A stretch of DNA of 64,000 nucleotides from Candidatus Thiothrix sulfatifontis (GTDB lineage Bacteria; Pseudomonadota; Gammaproteobacteria; Thiotrichales; Thiotrichaceae): positions 310,001 to 374,000 of the forward strand of contig CP094685.1 in assembly GCA_022828425.1 (NCBI GenBank). The letters run 5' to 3'. Positions 1 to 9,072 of the stretch are shown here, one piece after another; the stretch's first letter is position 1; every line of letters begins with the position of its first letter. The position numbers and the translations under genes are program-made. A model generated the notes under the pieces. It ran no database searches and was not told the DNA's origin. It saw nothing but the letters and a program-made list of their open reading frames with translations.

Positions 1-298
1 TATCCAACGGCTGGGTCAATAACCAAGCGTTATCCGCAATCGGTTGAATCACCGCCGCCAGCGTAGCGGACTTATCCACCAATGGAATTTTCAGCTTGGG
101 GTAACTGTAACAAGGTTCAATGCCTGCAATCGTGTCAAATGGCTCACAGCGCCGTAGCCACAAATAACCGCTGCGGCAATTCAACAGTTTCAAGGCAGGC
201 GGCAGAAACTGGTGCAACATCGTGCGCAAATCCAGACTTTGCCCGACAAGTAACGCCAGTGCGTATTGCACCGATACCAGTTCTAATGTCGTACTCAT
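1..298 (-). CDS. Probable sensor kinase, N-terminal part (partial)
   Basis: Only the first 99 codons are present; the gene runs off the left edge of the window. The N-terminus (MSTTLELVSVQYALALLVGQ) followed by a cysteine-containing LLNCRSGYLWLRR segment resembles the input (GAF-like) region of sensor histidine kinases found next to FIST proteins, but no catalytic domain is visible here. Its ATG overlaps the stop of the upstream FIST gene in an ATGA arrangement, so the two are probably translationally coupled and act together. Kinase identity is inferred from neighbour and start sequence only. Confidence 0.55.
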   Translation of the reverse strand, partial: MSTTLELVSVQYALALLVGQSLDLRTMLHQFLPPALKLLNCRSGYLWLRRCEPFDTIAGIEPCYSYPKLKIPLVDKSATLAAVIQPIADNAWLLTQPLD

Positions 299-1434
299 GC
301 GTCAGCAACAATCCCCAATACCGTGGTTTTATTAAAAAACTCCAGACACGCATTGCCTGCATCCGCAATTTCACCCAGCGACAAGACGCCCAACAGCGGC
401 AAATCAGCGGGTAAATGGGCGCGGATAGTATCGAGTTCTTCCTGAAAACGGTGGTCGAGAAACAAGGCGCGGCTCACGCAATCAAACAGCAACGCCATGC
501 ATGGCGCAGGCTGGGCGCGTAATGCCGTTAAGGTGCAATCACGAGCCGCCAGCAATAAATGTTCCGCATCGCCTTTGAGGATGTACAACATGTGATGCGC
601 AGGCACTTCGCCAATGCACGTAATTGCATTATCGCGGCAAAATAACGGATCACGCACCACCACATCCTTGGTCAAACGCACCAACCCAAACGGGTAAGCC
701 TTGCTCAATTCAAAGAACGGCGTGTCCGCAAACGAACGCCCGCTATCCGCTTCCACCACGCGGCGATAAACCTCAAACGCGGGTTGATAGTCCAACGATA
801 ACACGGTGTTATGCTGTGAGCCGGTCACGAAAAAAGGCTCTGCAAAGCTATGCCAGCCGTGTTCAATGCCAATGCTAACAGGAAGATTCAACGCGGTCAG
901 TTGGGCGCAATCGCCAACCAAACCTTGATTGCTGAATAAACATGCTTGCTGCTGAAAACTGAGCGAACCAGCACCACCGCCGATATACGTGCATTCATCG
1001 CCGAATTCACCGTAAAGGCTTTCCAGTAAAGCTGAAATCCGCGTGCTCAACCCATCAACCAACACCACCAACGTTTGCGGCGGGTTAACCGTAGCGGTTA
1101 AGGCAGCGAGGGCGGAACGGTAATCCGCGCTAGGGTCTGAGAGTTTAGCGACGTATTCGACCGTCACCGCAAACGGCAAGCCACACACCACATAACCCTG
1201 TTCCAAGCGGCGCGAATCGACCACAATCTGTGGGAAAATGCCGCCAAAAACTGGCACGGGCAAAGCTTGCAAGCCAACATCCACCAATGCTGGAGTCAAG
1301 CCATTGCGCTCACACGCCAGCAATAACAGGCTTTGCGCACCGGCTGCGATTGCGGCTTGTGCGTGACGGAATAAATTTTCGCTCTCACACGCCTCATCCA
1401 CTAACAGGATAAGCGCAGTGTTTTGTTGCCGCAT
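295..1434 (-). CDS. FIST domain signal-sensing protein
   Basis: A 379-residue soluble protein with the pattern of FIST_N followed by FIST_C. The N-terminal half contains TLVVLVDGLSTRISALLESL and a GGGAGSLSFQQQ segment. The C-terminal half contains the ALLFDCVSRALFLDHRFQEE and GVLSLGEIADAGNACLEFFN stretches typical of FIST_C. FIST proteins are thought to bind small ligands (amino acids, or NO in NosP-type members) and feed a partner kinase or cyclase. The gene ends in an ATGA overlap with the truncated probable kinase, supporting a two-gene sensory operon. The ligand cannot be told from the sequence. Confidence 0.85.
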   Translation of the reverse strand: MRQQNTALILLVDEACESENLFRHAQAAIAAGAQSLLLLACERNGLTPALVDVGLQALPVPVFGGIFPQIVVDSRRLEQGYVVCGLPFAVTVEYVAKLSDPSADYRSALAALTATVNPPQTLVVLVDGLSTRISALLESLYGEFGDECTYIGGGAGSLSFQQQACLFSNQGLVGDCAQLTALNLPVSIGIEHGWHSFAEPFFVTGSQHNTVLSLDYQPAFEVYRRVVEADSGRSFADTPFFELSKAYPFGLVRLTKDVVVRDPLFCRDNAITCIGEVPAHHMLYILKGDAEHLLLAARDCTLTALRAQPAPCMALLFDCVSRALFLDHRFQEELDTIRAHLPADLPLLGVLSLGEIADAGNACLEFFNKTTVLGIVADA

Positions 1435-1556
1435 TCGATCAAAATTCCATATAAAAATTGCGCACCATTCACAATAAGCCCTTGCGAATCAGCATAGCTC
1501 ACTCATTCACAAAGCAACAGGTTGGTACACAAAAAGTAGGGCGTTCAACGCGTAGA

Positions 1557-1588
1557 TAAAACACTGCCCGCTTTATGCGGGCAGGTGT
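1557..1588 (-). terminator. Probable rho-independent terminator
   Basis: An 8-bp perfect stem (CTGCCCGC/GCGGGCAG) has a 5-nt loop and further imperfect ACAC/GTGT pairing. On the minus strand it is followed by TTTT. It lies about 50 nt downstream of the small membrane gene at 1640-1762 and would end that transcript before the FIST gene. Confidence 0.55.
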
Positions 1589-1639
1589 AGTTAATGGGGT
1601 GTGTTGATTTTTGAAACAGTCTACGCCAGAGAAATCGCT

Positions 1640-1762
1640 TTACAACTGCTTTTCAATTTCGCGGGGCAAATTTTCGCGCCGTGCGCCTTGTTGCAAGCAA
1701 CGGGTCGTATAACAAGCTGCGAGTACGATGACTGCAAAAATAATCAAACCAACGATACTCAT
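1640..1762 (-). CDS. Small single-pass membrane protein
   Basis: A 40-residue protein starting MSIVGLIIFAVIVLAACY. One hydrophobic helix spans residues 2-18, followed by a charged tail rich in Arg and Glu. The frame is open further upstream, but this ATG is preceded by a strong GGAGG at 5-6 nt spacing and the upstream part has no such signal, so the short start is chosen. It stands alone, with a terminator-like hairpin downstream. No family was recognised; it may be a small regulatory membrane protein. Confidence 0.55.
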   Translation of the reverse strand: MSIVGLIIFAVIVLAACYTTRCLQQGARRENLPREIEKQL

Positions 1763-1939
1763 ATTGCACCTCCATAAGGCCCAAAGAATGAAAACTGTTG
1801 TGGTATTGAAACAACAATGTAGCAATAATAACTCATTGAAGTTTAAAGAGAAAACACCGCAAGTCGTCCAATATAATACCTGTATCACGGTAGTTTCTTA
1901 AACACTATTTTTTTATGACAACGCGGGTTTGCCCTAGCC

Positions 1940-1966
1940 CTTGAAATTTACACACCGCACCCACAC
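1940..1966 (+). promoter_or_regulatory. Sigma32-like promoter of hslVU
   Basis: CTTGAAA at 1940-1946 matches the heat-shock sigma factor -35 consensus exactly. It is followed after 13 nt by CCCACAC at 1960-1966, a partial match to the CCCCATNT -10. It sits about 35-40 nt ahead of the hslV start. hslVU is a classical RpoH-regulated operon in enterics, which makes the call plausible; the -10 match is imperfect. Confidence 0.45.
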
Positions 1967-2000
1967 GCTATAGCCTACCTAAAAGCATTTGGAGCGCATT

Positions 2001-2537
2001 TTGGAACAATACCGAGGAACCACCATCCTGAGCGTGCGGCGCGACGGCAAAGTCGTTGTCGGCGGCGATGGTCAAGTCACGCTGGGCAATACGGTGATGA
2101 AAGGCAATGCCCGCAAAGTCCGCCGCTTATACAATGACAAAGTCATCGCAGGCTTTGCTGGCGGCACGGCAGACGCCTTCACCCTGTTTGAACGCTTTGA
2201 AACCAAACTGCAAGCGTACAACGGCAACCTCACCCGTGCTGCTGTCGAACTCGCCAAGGACTGGCGCACCGACCGCATGTTGCGCAAATTAGAAGCCTTG
2301 CTGATCGTGGCAGATGCCACTGCTTCCCTGCTAATCACTGGCAACGGCGACGTGATCGAGCAAGAAAACGATTTAATCGCTATCGGCTCAGGCGGGGCAT
2401 TTGCACAATCGGCGGCACGCGCCTTGCTGGAAAATACCGCGCTTTCCGCCCGCGAAATCGTCGAAAAAGGCTTGCACATTGCTGCCGACATTTGCATTTA
2501 CAGCAACCACAACCTGACCATTGAGGAACTCCAATGA
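2001..2537 (+). CDS. hslV: ATP-dependent protease peptidase subunit HslV
   Basis: Proteolytic subunit of the HslUV (ClpQY) complex, a cytoplasmic heat-shock protease. The segment [20 protein letters not shown] is characteristic. The catalytic N-terminal threonine after processing would be Thr7 of MEQYRGT. The start chosen is TTG at 2001, with GGAG six nt upstream, because homologues begin MEQ(Y/F).GT; a TTG four codons earlier would lie inside the ribosome binding site. Length (178 aa) is normal. The stop overlaps the hslU start (ATGA), and a heat-shock-like promoter lies upstream. Confidence 0.97.
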   Translation: MEQYRGTTILSVRRDGKVVVGGDGQVTLGNTVMKGNARKVRRLYNDKVIAGFAGGTADAFTLFERFETKLQAYNGNLTRAAVELAKDWRTDRMLRKLEALLIVADATASLLITGNGDVIEQENDLIAIGSGGAFAQSAARALLENTALSAREIVEKGLHIAADICIYSNHNLTIEELQ

Positions 2538-3901
2538 CTGTCGGCACGATGACCCCCCGCGAAATTGTTCAAGAACTCGACAAACACGTCATTGGTCAGG
2601 ACAAGGCCAAACGTTCCGTCGCCATTGCGTTGCGTAACCGTTGGCGGCGACAGCAGCTTGATGATGCGCTGCGCCCGGAAGTGACCCCGAAAAACATCCT
2701 GATGATTGGCCCCACGGGTGTCGGCAAAACCGAAATTGCCCGCCGCCTCGCCAAACTCGCCAATGCACCGTTCATCAAGGTCGAAGCTACCAAATTCACC
2801 GAAGTCGGTTACGTGGGCAAGGAAGTCGATTCCATCATCCGCGACTTGGCGGACATGGCGATGAAAATGATGCGCGAACAGGAAGTGGAAAAGGTTAAAT
2901 ACCGCGCGGGCGAAGCGGCGGAAGAACGCATCCTCGACATCCTGTTACCTGCACCGCGCAAAGAAACGCCGGTCAACGAATGGCTCTCCAGCGGCGATGA
3001 CGAATCTGCTAAACCGGGGCGCGACGATTCCGCCACCCGTCAAAAATTCCGCAAAAAATTGCGCGAAGGCGAACTCAACGACAAAGAAATCGAGCTGGAT
3101 GTCTCGGTCGGTGGCGCAAGCGTCGAAATCATGACCCCACCGGGCATGGAAGAAATGGCGAGCCAGTTGCAAGGCATGTTCCAAAACCTCAACCAGAGCA
3201 AAAAACGCAAACGCAAGATGAAAATCAAGGATGCGCTCAAAATCCTGACCGAGGAAGAAGCCTACAAAATGGTCAACGAGGAAGAACTCAAGCAACGCGC
3301 GTTGTTTGCGGTCGAGCAAACCGGCATCGTATTCCTTGATGAAATCGACAAAGTGGCGCGTAGCGGGCAAACCAGCGGCGCGGACGTTTCCCGCGAAGGC
3401 GTGCAACGCGATTTGCTGCCATTGATCGAAGGCTGCACCGTCAATACCAAATACGGCATGGTGAAAACCGACCATATTTTGTTCATTGCCTCCGGCGCAT
3501 TCCACGTGGCTAAACCCTCCGACTTAATACCGGAATTACAGGGTCGGCTACCAATTCGTGTAGAAATGGATGCCTTGAGCGCGAATGACTTTGAACGCAT
3601 CCTCACTGAACCGAACGCATCCCTAACTGAACAGTACCAAGGGCTGCTGGCAACCGAAGGCGTGAAGCTGACCTTTGCCCCTGATGCGGTGCGCCGGATT
3701 GCGGAAATTGCCTTTGAAGTCAACGAACGCACCGAAAACATCGGCGCACGCCGCCTGCACACGGTGGTCGAGCGTTTGCTGGAAAATGTGCTGTTTGAAG
3801 CGCCCGATTGCGACGACCAAATGACGGTGGACGCGGCATACGTCAACCAGATTTTGGGCGAATTGGTCAAAGACGAAGACCTTAGCCGTTATATTTTGTA
3901 A
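2534..3901 (+). CDS. hslU: ATP-dependent protease ATPase subunit HslU
   Basis: AAA+ unfoldase that feeds substrates to HslV. It starts [20 protein letters not shown], has Walker [10 protein letters not shown] near residue 60, the long intermediate (I) domain with a charged segment around residues 140-240, Walker B VFLDEIDK near residue 265, and the C-terminal [14 protein letters not shown] sensor 2 region. It ends DEDLSRYIL, the conserved tail that docks into HslV. The length of 455 aa is slightly above the enteric protein because of the I domain. It is translationally coupled to hslV. Confidence 0.98.
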   Translation: MTVGTMTPREIVQELDKHVIGQDKAKRSVAIALRNRWRRQQLDDALRPEVTPKNILMIGPTGVGKTEIARRLAKLANAPFIKVEATKFTEVGYVGKEVDSIIRDLADMAMKMMREQEVEKVKYRAGEAAEERILDILLPAPRKETPVNEWLSSGDDESAKPGRDDSATRQKFRKKLREGELNDKEIELDVSVGGASVEIMTPPGMEEMASQLQGMFQNLNQSKKRKRKMKIKDALKILTEEEAYKMVNEEELKQRALFAVEQTGIVFLDEIDKVARSGQTSGADVSREGVQRDLLPLIEGCTVNTKYGMVKTDHILFIASGAFHVAKPSDLIPELQGRLPIRVEMDALSANDFERILTEPNASLTEQYQGLLATEGVKLTFAPDAVRRIAEIAFEVNERTENIGARRLHTVVERLLENVLFEAPDCDDQMTVDAAYVNQILGELVKDEDLSRYIL

Positions 3902-3913
3902 AGAGAACCGAAC

Positions 3914-4279
3914 ATGACACCACTTGATATTACCCTGAACCAGAAAACGCGCGAACTGTTGATTACTTGGCCGGGCGATGAAGTCCACGCGCTGAGTTGC
4001 GAATACTTGCGCGTGAATTCGCCGTCAGCCGAAGTGCGCGGGCATGGGCCTGGGCAGGAGAAGCTGCAAATCGGCAAGGAAAACGTGAATATCAAGGGCA
4101 TTGAGCCAGTAGGTCACTATGCGGTTCAGTTGTTCTTTGACGACAACCACGACAGCGGGATTTACGACTGGAACTTGCTGTATGACCTTGGCAAGAACAT
4201 GGAGCAGAACTGGGTGGAGTATCTGGCGAAGCTGGACGCGGCGGGTTATACGCGCAAATTGCCGGGTCAGGTGATTTAA
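3914..4279 (+). CDS. DUF971 (gamma-butyrobetaine hydroxylase-like N-terminal) protein
   Basis: A 121-residue protein with the DUF971 pattern: LTWPGDEVHALSCEYLRVNS-type opening, then GIEPVGHYAVQLFFDDNHDSGIYDW with the conserved GxY and HxxGIY(D/T)W motif. The domain is found alone in many proteobacteria, commonly just after hslVU, and as the N-terminal domain of gamma-butyrobetaine hydroxylases; Fe-S or metal related roles have been suggested. It begins 12 nt after hslU with a modest AGAG ribosome binding site, so it is probably co-transcribed. Its stop overlaps the convergent ATPase gene stop by a few bases. Confidence 0.85.
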   Translation: MTPLDITLNQKTRELLITWPGDEVHALSCEYLRVNSPSAEVRGHGPGQEKLQIGKENVNIKGIEPVGHYAVQLFFDDNHDSGIYDWNLLYDLGKNMEQNWVEYLAKLDAAGYTRKLPGQVI

Positions 4280-6060
4280 GCTTCCTGCCAGACCACGCGA
4301 TCAAAACCCAACGATACCACCGCGAGACAGCGTAAACGTTCCGGCTCGCGGTATTTTTCTGCCAACACGGTGCGGTAGTGCTGCAATTGCTGTAGCGCGT
4401 CGTGCAGCGCGGTTTGTACCGCTGGCAGTCGTGCCAAAGTTTCGCGGGATTGGGCGCATACTTGTTCACCGCTGAGTTTGAGGTCGCTGAGTGACAGGTA
4501 TTTGAATTCCAACACAATGTCTTTCAGGGTGGGGTATTGGCGCATACTGGGGCGGATCACCAGTACCAGATCAGCATAGCGGCGTTGCAGCGCGGTTTCG
4601 GAATCGACCACGTAGTAAATATCGTTGAACAGCAGGGTCAAAAACGCCGTTTTGATGGTGAGTTCATTGCTCCACGCATAATCACGGTTATTGAAAGCAG
4701 CGAAGTATTTTTGTTCCAGATAATCCGCCAGCGGCTGGAGATCGGCGGATTGGTAGAATTTTTCTGCCATAGCCGCCACCGCGTGACGCTCTTTCGGGGC
4801 AGGCAGGATGCGCTGGCGCAATTCATCCACGTACAACGCACGGGTCACGAGGTTGGGAATGCCCAATATCAGTTTACCCAGCATATCCGTCCCAACAATC
4901 GTGAGTATGCCAAAGTAATACAGCAGCGACAGCAGGTAGCCTTCATCCTGTTGTAAATCAGCTAGTTTTTCCACACCGAAACGGGTTTCGAGAAGGTCAA
5001 GCGTGATGCTGCTTTCTTCATCGAGAATACGTTCTACCACCCCCGTGCCGCTAGGCTGGCTGGCAAGGTAGCGGATACGTGAGGCATCCATCATCAGGTT
5101 TCCGTCGAGCATTTGGCGCGGCGCGGTGCAATGGCGTTGGTAATGGCGCAAAAAATAGAAGCACAGCGTGGGGTTATAGACGCTGGGGTGATTGAGATTA
5201 CTGCAAAAACGGTAGCCATTGTAAAACTCGCGCAGGGTACTGAGAATTTCTTGGGCTTGTTCGACGCTTTGTCCACACTGCCCGACCACGGTTTGTACCA
5301 AGTCTTGTAATTCAGTGGGCGCGATACCGCACAAGTTACTGTAATCTTCATCATGGGAAATGTCAGTGGCGACATTATAACCGCTGGTCATATCCGCCAG
5401 CACCAGCGGCGATACACCCGTGATGAATACCCGCCCAATTTTGCCCTCGGCAGCACTGCCTTTGATGATCTTGAACACCGATTTGAGAATGCCTTCACCT
5501 TCCAGCAAATCCTGATAACGCTGGCTGTTGTGCGGGTCACGTACCAGCACTTCATTGGCGAAATTGTCGTATTCGTCGATCAGCAGGTAAAGCTGTTGAC
5601 CACTAAGATGTACGCTGTTCAGCACCGCCATGAAGGTAGCCAGCGCATCTTCACGAATGGTGACGGGAACTGTCAGGTAATGCCGATAGGTTTCAATGAA
5701 TCCTTCAAACTCTTGATTCAAGACCTCGAATAAACTGTTTTTAATATCATCAATGTTGCCCTGCGCGGATACTTTGGAAAAATCCCAGCGCAAGATCAGG
5801 TAACGATTGTGTTCGGGAGTTGGGTTACTCCCGACTTCCAGTCCTCCAAACAGGGTTTCAAATTGATCAGCCGTCTTAACATCGTAATAATTAGCCAGCG
5901 TAGACAGCAGCAGGGATTTACCAAAGCGGCGCGGACGCAGGAAAACCAATTGCTTACCCGCAGCTTCTAACGAACGGATATGCTGCGTGCGATCAAGGTA
6001 CAGATTATCCTCGGTACGAATAGCATTGAAGTTACTGATGCCATAGGGAAAACGGATCAT
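4276..6060 (-). CDS. AAA-ATPase-like / PD-(D/E)XK nuclease-like protein (copy 1)
   Basis: A 594-residue protein of the AAA-ATPase_like plus PDDEXK_9 architecture. The N-terminus contains a P-loop variant FLRPRRFGKSLLLSTLANYY (residues about 40-60), then the Walker B-like LYLLIDEYDNF and a GVSPLVLADMTSGYN sensor-like motif. The C-terminus carries a nuclease-fold signature: Asp in RRYADLVLVI and Glu-x-Lys in DIVLEFKYLSL. The start is MIRFPYGISNF; a longer open frame upstream runs through the 3' end of copy 2 and is discarded. The biological role of this family is unknown. A full-length tandem paralogue lies 25 nt upstream. Confidence 0.8.
   Translation of the reverse strand: MIRFPYGISNFNAIRTEDNLYLDRTQHIRSLEAAGKQLVFLRPRRFGKSLLLSTLANYYDVKTADQFETLFGGLEVGSNPTPEHNRYLILRWDFSKVSAQGNIDDIKNSLFEVLNQEFEGFIETYRHYLTVPVTIREDALATFMAVLNSVHLSGQQLYLLIDEYDNFANEVLVRDPHNSQRYQDLLEGEGILKSVFKIIKGSAAEGKIGRVFITGVSPLVLADMTSGYNVATDISHDEDYSNLCGIAPTELQDLVQTVVGQCGQSVEQAQEILSTLREFYNGYRFCSNLNHPSVYNPTLCFYFLRHYQRHCTAPRQMLDGNLMMDASRIRYLASQPSGTGVVERILDEESSITLDLLETRFGVEKLADLQQDEGYLLSLLYYFGILTIVGTDMLGKLILGIPNLVTRALYVDELRQRILPAPKERHAVAAMAEKFYQSADLQPLADYLEQKYFAAFNNRDYAWSNELTIKTAFLTLLFNDIYYVVDSETALQRRYADLVLVIRPSMRQYPTLKDIVLEFKYLSLSDLKLSGEQVCAQSRETLARLPAVQTALHDALQQLQHYRTVLAEKYREPERLRCLAVVSLGFDRVVWQEA
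4286..5007. repeat. Direct repeat, 3' half of ATPase-nuclease copy 1
   Basis: 722 bp identical by eye to 6096-6817 (offset 1810). The first difference upstream in the gene is a G/A change at 5008 versus 6818. The repeat covers the nuclease-like C-terminal half of both paralogues, including third codon positions. Confidence 0.85.
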
Positions 6061-6085
6061 GCGGTTATTCCTGTCAAATAATGGT

Positions 6086-7870
6086 TTATAACGCTTGCCA
6101 GACCACGCGATCAAAACCCAACGATACCACCGCGAGACAGCGTAAACGTTCCGGCTCGCGGTATTTTTCTGCCAACACGGTGCGGTAGTGCTGCAATTGC
6201 TGTAGCGCGTCGTGCAGCGCGGTTTGTACCGCTGGCAGTCGTGCCAAAGTTTCGCGGGATTGGGCGCATACTTGTTCACCGCTGAGTTTGAGGTCGCTGA
6301 GTGACAGGTATTTGAATTCCAACACAATGTCTTTCAGGGTGGGGTATTGGCGCATACTGGGGCGGATCACCAGTACCAGATCAGCATAGCGGCGTTGCAG
6401 CGCGGTTTCGGAATCGACCACGTAGTAAATATCGTTGAACAGCAGGGTCAAAAACGCCGTTTTGATGGTGAGTTCATTGCTCCACGCATAATCACGGTTA
6501 TTGAAAGCAGCGAAGTATTTTTGTTCCAGATAATCCGCCAGCGGCTGGAGATCGGCGGATTGGTAGAATTTTTCTGCCATAGCCGCCACCGCGTGACGCT
6601 CTTTCGGGGCAGGCAGGATGCGCTGGCGCAATTCATCCACGTACAACGCACGGGTCACGAGGTTGGGAATGCCCAATATCAGTTTACCCAGCATATCCGT
6701 CCCAACAATCGTGAGTATGCCAAAGTAATACAGCAGCGACAGCAGGTAGCCTTCATCCTGTTGTAAATCAGCTAGTTTTTCCACACCGAAACGGGTTTCG
6801 AGAAGGTCAAGCGTGATACTGCTTTCTTCATCCAGAATCCGTTCTACCACGCCCTGCCCACTGGGCTGGCTGGCAAGGTAACGGATACGCGCTGCATCCA
6901 TCATCAAATTGCCATCGAGCATCTGGCGCGGAGCGGTGCATTCATCCTGATAATGGCGCAGAAAATAAAAACATAAAATGGGATTATAGAGCAATGGCTT
7001 ATCTATCTGAGCACAGAAACGGTAGCCGTTATAAAACTGTTTTAAGGTTTGTAACAAAGCATCACGTTGATTCTCATCTTGCCCGCAATGTTGCAAAACA
7101 CCGCTTACCATCTCGCTTAATTCCGCGTGGGTAATACCACACAAGGCATTAAAGCGTGCCAGTAAAGAAATATCGGTGGCGACATTATAGCCGCTGGTCA
7201 TGTCCGCCAGCACCAGTGGTGATACGCCGGTAATGAACACGCGCCCGATTTTGCCTTCTGCCGCACTGCCTTTGATGATTTTGAACAATGATTTGAGAAT
7301 ACCTTCGCCTTCCAGCAAGTCCTGATAACGCTGGCTGTTGTGGGGGTCACGTACCAATACATCATTGGCGAAATTGTCGTATTCGTCGATCAGCAGGTAG
7401 AGTTGTTGCCCACTGCTACTAACGCTATTGCACAGGGACTGGAAAGAGGCGAGTGCGTCAGTTTCAACCTCAACGTTACCTTGCAGCACATCCGTATAAT
7501 CACGGATAAATCCCTTAATTGCGACATTAAGGTGCTTGAATAAACTGCTTTTGATGTCGGCAATGCTGCCTTGCGCCGATACTTTGGAAAAATCCCAACG
7601 CAGGATCAAGTAACGGTTGTGCTCAGGGGTTGGGTTACGCCCGACTTCCAACCGACCAAACAGGTTTTCAAACTGAACCGCCGTATTAATATCGTAATAA
7701 TTCGCCAGCATTGACAGCAATAGGGATTTACCAAAGCGGCGCGGACGCAGGAAAACCAGTTGTTCTCCCGCCTCTTCCAACGCTGAAATATGCTGGGTGC
7801 GATCAAGATACAAAAAATCTTCATCGCGGATACGTTTAAAATTACTGATACCGTAAGGAAAGCGGGTCAT
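6086..7870 (-). CDS. AAA-ATPase-like / PD-(D/E)XK nuclease-like protein (copy 2)
   Basis: Tandem paralogue of the gene at 4276-6060 and exactly the same length (594 aa). It shares the P-loop variant LRPRRFGKSLLLSMLANYYD, LYLLIDEYDNFAND, GVSPLVLADMTSGYN, and the nuclease-like ADLVLVI...VLEFKYL. The N-terminal ATPase half has diverged, for example around residues 100-150 and 220-270, whereas the last roughly 240 codons are nucleotide-identical to copy 1. It starts MTRFPYGISNF. The short gap to copy 1 suggests one transcript. Function unknown; both ATP-binding and nuclease residues appear intact. Confidence 0.8.
   Translation of the reverse strand: MTRFPYGISNFKRIRDEDFLYLDRTQHISALEEAGEQLVFLRPRRFGKSLLLSMLANYYDINTAVQFENLFGRLEVGRNPTPEHNRYLILRWDFSKVSAQGSIADIKSSLFKHLNVAIKGFIRDYTDVLQGNVEVETDALASFQSLCNSVSSSGQQLYLLIDEYDNFANDVLVRDPHNSQRYQDLLEGEGILKSLFKIIKGSAAEGKIGRVFITGVSPLVLADMTSGYNVATDISLLARFNALCGITHAELSEMVSGVLQHCGQDENQRDALLQTLKQFYNGYRFCAQIDKPLLYNPILCFYFLRHYQDECTAPRQMLDGNLMMDAARIRYLASQPSGQGVVERILDEESSITLDLLETRFGVEKLADLQQDEGYLLSLLYYFGILTIVGTDMLGKLILGIPNLVTRALYVDELRQRILPAPKERHAVAAMAEKFYQSADLQPLADYLEQKYFAAFNNRDYAWSNELTIKTAFLTLLFNDIYYVVDSETALQRRYADLVLVIRPSMRQYPTLKDIVLEFKYLSLSDLKLSGEQVCAQSRETLARLPAVQTALHDALQQLQHYRTVLAEKYREPERLRCLAVVSLGFDRVVWQAL
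6096..6817. repeat. Direct repeat, 3' half of ATPase-nuclease copy 2
   Basis: Partner of the repeat at 4286-5007. Flanking gene parts differ at many sites, which suggests either gene conversion or a recent unequal exchange. Confidence 0.85.
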
Positions 7871-7922
7871 GGCGAATAAACTCCGGTTAGCAGACCAGAC
7901 TCAGCATAGCATAATCAGCCTG

Positions 7923-8591
7923 TTACGCGCCCATCATCCCCCTACATGCCTCATACCAGCGCCCAAACGCCGGATTCGTCACAGCGGCAGCTTCCAAAAT
8001 CCCCATGCCCTGCGCGGAGCGCAACACGCCAAACACGCTGGTATCCACCAAACCCGGTTGTTCCCCCGCGTAAAAGTCTTTGCCAGCCAAACCCTTATCC
8101 ACCCAATGCGCTAACGCCGTTTGAAACTCGGCAGCGGGATTTTGGATGCTGTGTTTTAACTTCATTTTATTGGCAACACGCGGCATCACCATTGCGCCAA
8201 CCAGCCGCACGAAGAAACGCTTAATCGCACCATCCTTACCGCTCGTCATGACCAAACCAAGGTTGTGGAACGACTTGCTCATGTTCGGGTGTATCAGCGG
8301 CGGCAGGTAATGCACCAGCGTACTGTCCACCCATGCCAGCCATTCCTCATCTTGCGGCGCGGGCAGCAAATGCGCGTAAGTGTCGTTGAGGTAGTGCACA
8401 ATTGCGCCGGATTCGACCACGATTGCGGCATCATCTTTCAGCACGGGGACTTTTTTGTGGTCGGTGAAATCCAGCTCTTTCATCTTAAACGGGGTGACTT
8501 CCACCAAGTCATACGGGATTTTGGTGTAGTTGAGGAAGGCTTTAACTTTCCAGCAAAACGGGCAGGAACTGAATTGGTATAGGGTTATCAT
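7923..8591 (-). CDS. Glutathione S-transferase / glutaredoxin-like protein
   Basis: 222 residues. The N-terminal thioredoxin-fold domain starts MITLYQFSSCPFCWKVKAFL with a CPFC active-site motif near residue 10, followed by the conserved VPVL cis-proline and ESGAIVHYLND glutathione-binding segment. A helical GST_C-like domain follows. The layout resembles membrane-associated prostaglandin E synthase 2-like proteins and bacterial Grx-GST hybrids. Probable role is thiol-disulfide exchange or glutathione conjugation in the cytoplasm; the substrate is unknown. It is divergent from hisI. Confidence 0.8.
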   Translation of the reverse strand: MITLYQFSSCPFCWKVKAFLNYTKIPYDLVEVTPFKMKELDFTDHKKVPVLKDDAAIVVESGAIVHYLNDTYAHLLPAPQDEEWLAWVDSTLVHYLPPLIHPNMSKSFHNLGLVMTSGKDGAIKRFFVRLVGAMVMPRVANKMKLKHSIQNPAAEFQTALAHWVDKGLAGKDFYAGEQPGLVDTSVFGVLRSAQGMGILEAAAVTNPAFGRWYEACRGMMGA

Positions 8592-8685
8592 TTGCGGTTT
8601 ATTTCATCTAAGTTAGGGGTGGGTTACATCCTACAACATGCTGGTATACTCGCACCACTAACCGATTACTGATGGAGGAATTCAC

Positions 8686-9072
8686 ATGACATTGCCCGAA
8701 ACGCTTGACTCGCTCAAATACAATGCCGACGGCTTGATTCCCGCCATTGCTCAGCAGTTCGACACGCACGAAGTGCTAATGCTGGCGTGGATGAACCGTG
8801 AAAGTATGGCGGAAACATTGGCAACCGGGCGCGTCTGCTATTGGTCGCGTTCGCGCAATAAGTTCTGGCGCAAGGGTGAATCGTCGGGGCAGATGCAGGT
8901 ACTGAAGGAATTCCGTATTGATTGCGATGCCGACACGATTCTACTGCTGGTCGATCAGACCGGGCCTGCGTGCCATACCGGACGGCGTTCGTGCTTTTAC
9001 AATAAGGTGGAAGGCGATCAGGTGATTGTTGACCGTGAAGTGTTGATTGACCCTAAGACGCTGTACGCCTGA
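8686..9072 (+). CDS. hisI: Phosphoribosyl-AMP cyclohydrolase
   Basis: Opens the adenine ring of phosphoribosyl-AMP in histidine biosynthesis. The diagnostic motifs are [18 protein letters not shown], the metal-binding DCDAD, and [14 protein letters not shown] with the zinc-binding Cys residues. The length of 128 aa matches stand-alone HisI, with no HisE domain. GGAGG lies ahead of the ATG at good spacing. No other his genes are in the window. The stop overlaps the next gene (TGATG). Confidence 0.96.
   Translation: MTLPETLDSLKYNADGLIPAIAQQFDTHEVLMLAWMNRESMAETLATGRVCYWSRSRNKFWRKGESSGQMQVLKEFRIDCDADTILLLVDQTGPACHTGRRSCFYNKVEGDQVIVDREVLIDPKTLYA

Noticed and set aside
6061..6327. N-terminal extension of ATPase-nuclease copy 1
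   Set aside because: It is the 3' end of copy 2 read out of frame; the real start MIRFPYGISNF matches the paralogue start exactly and gives equal length.
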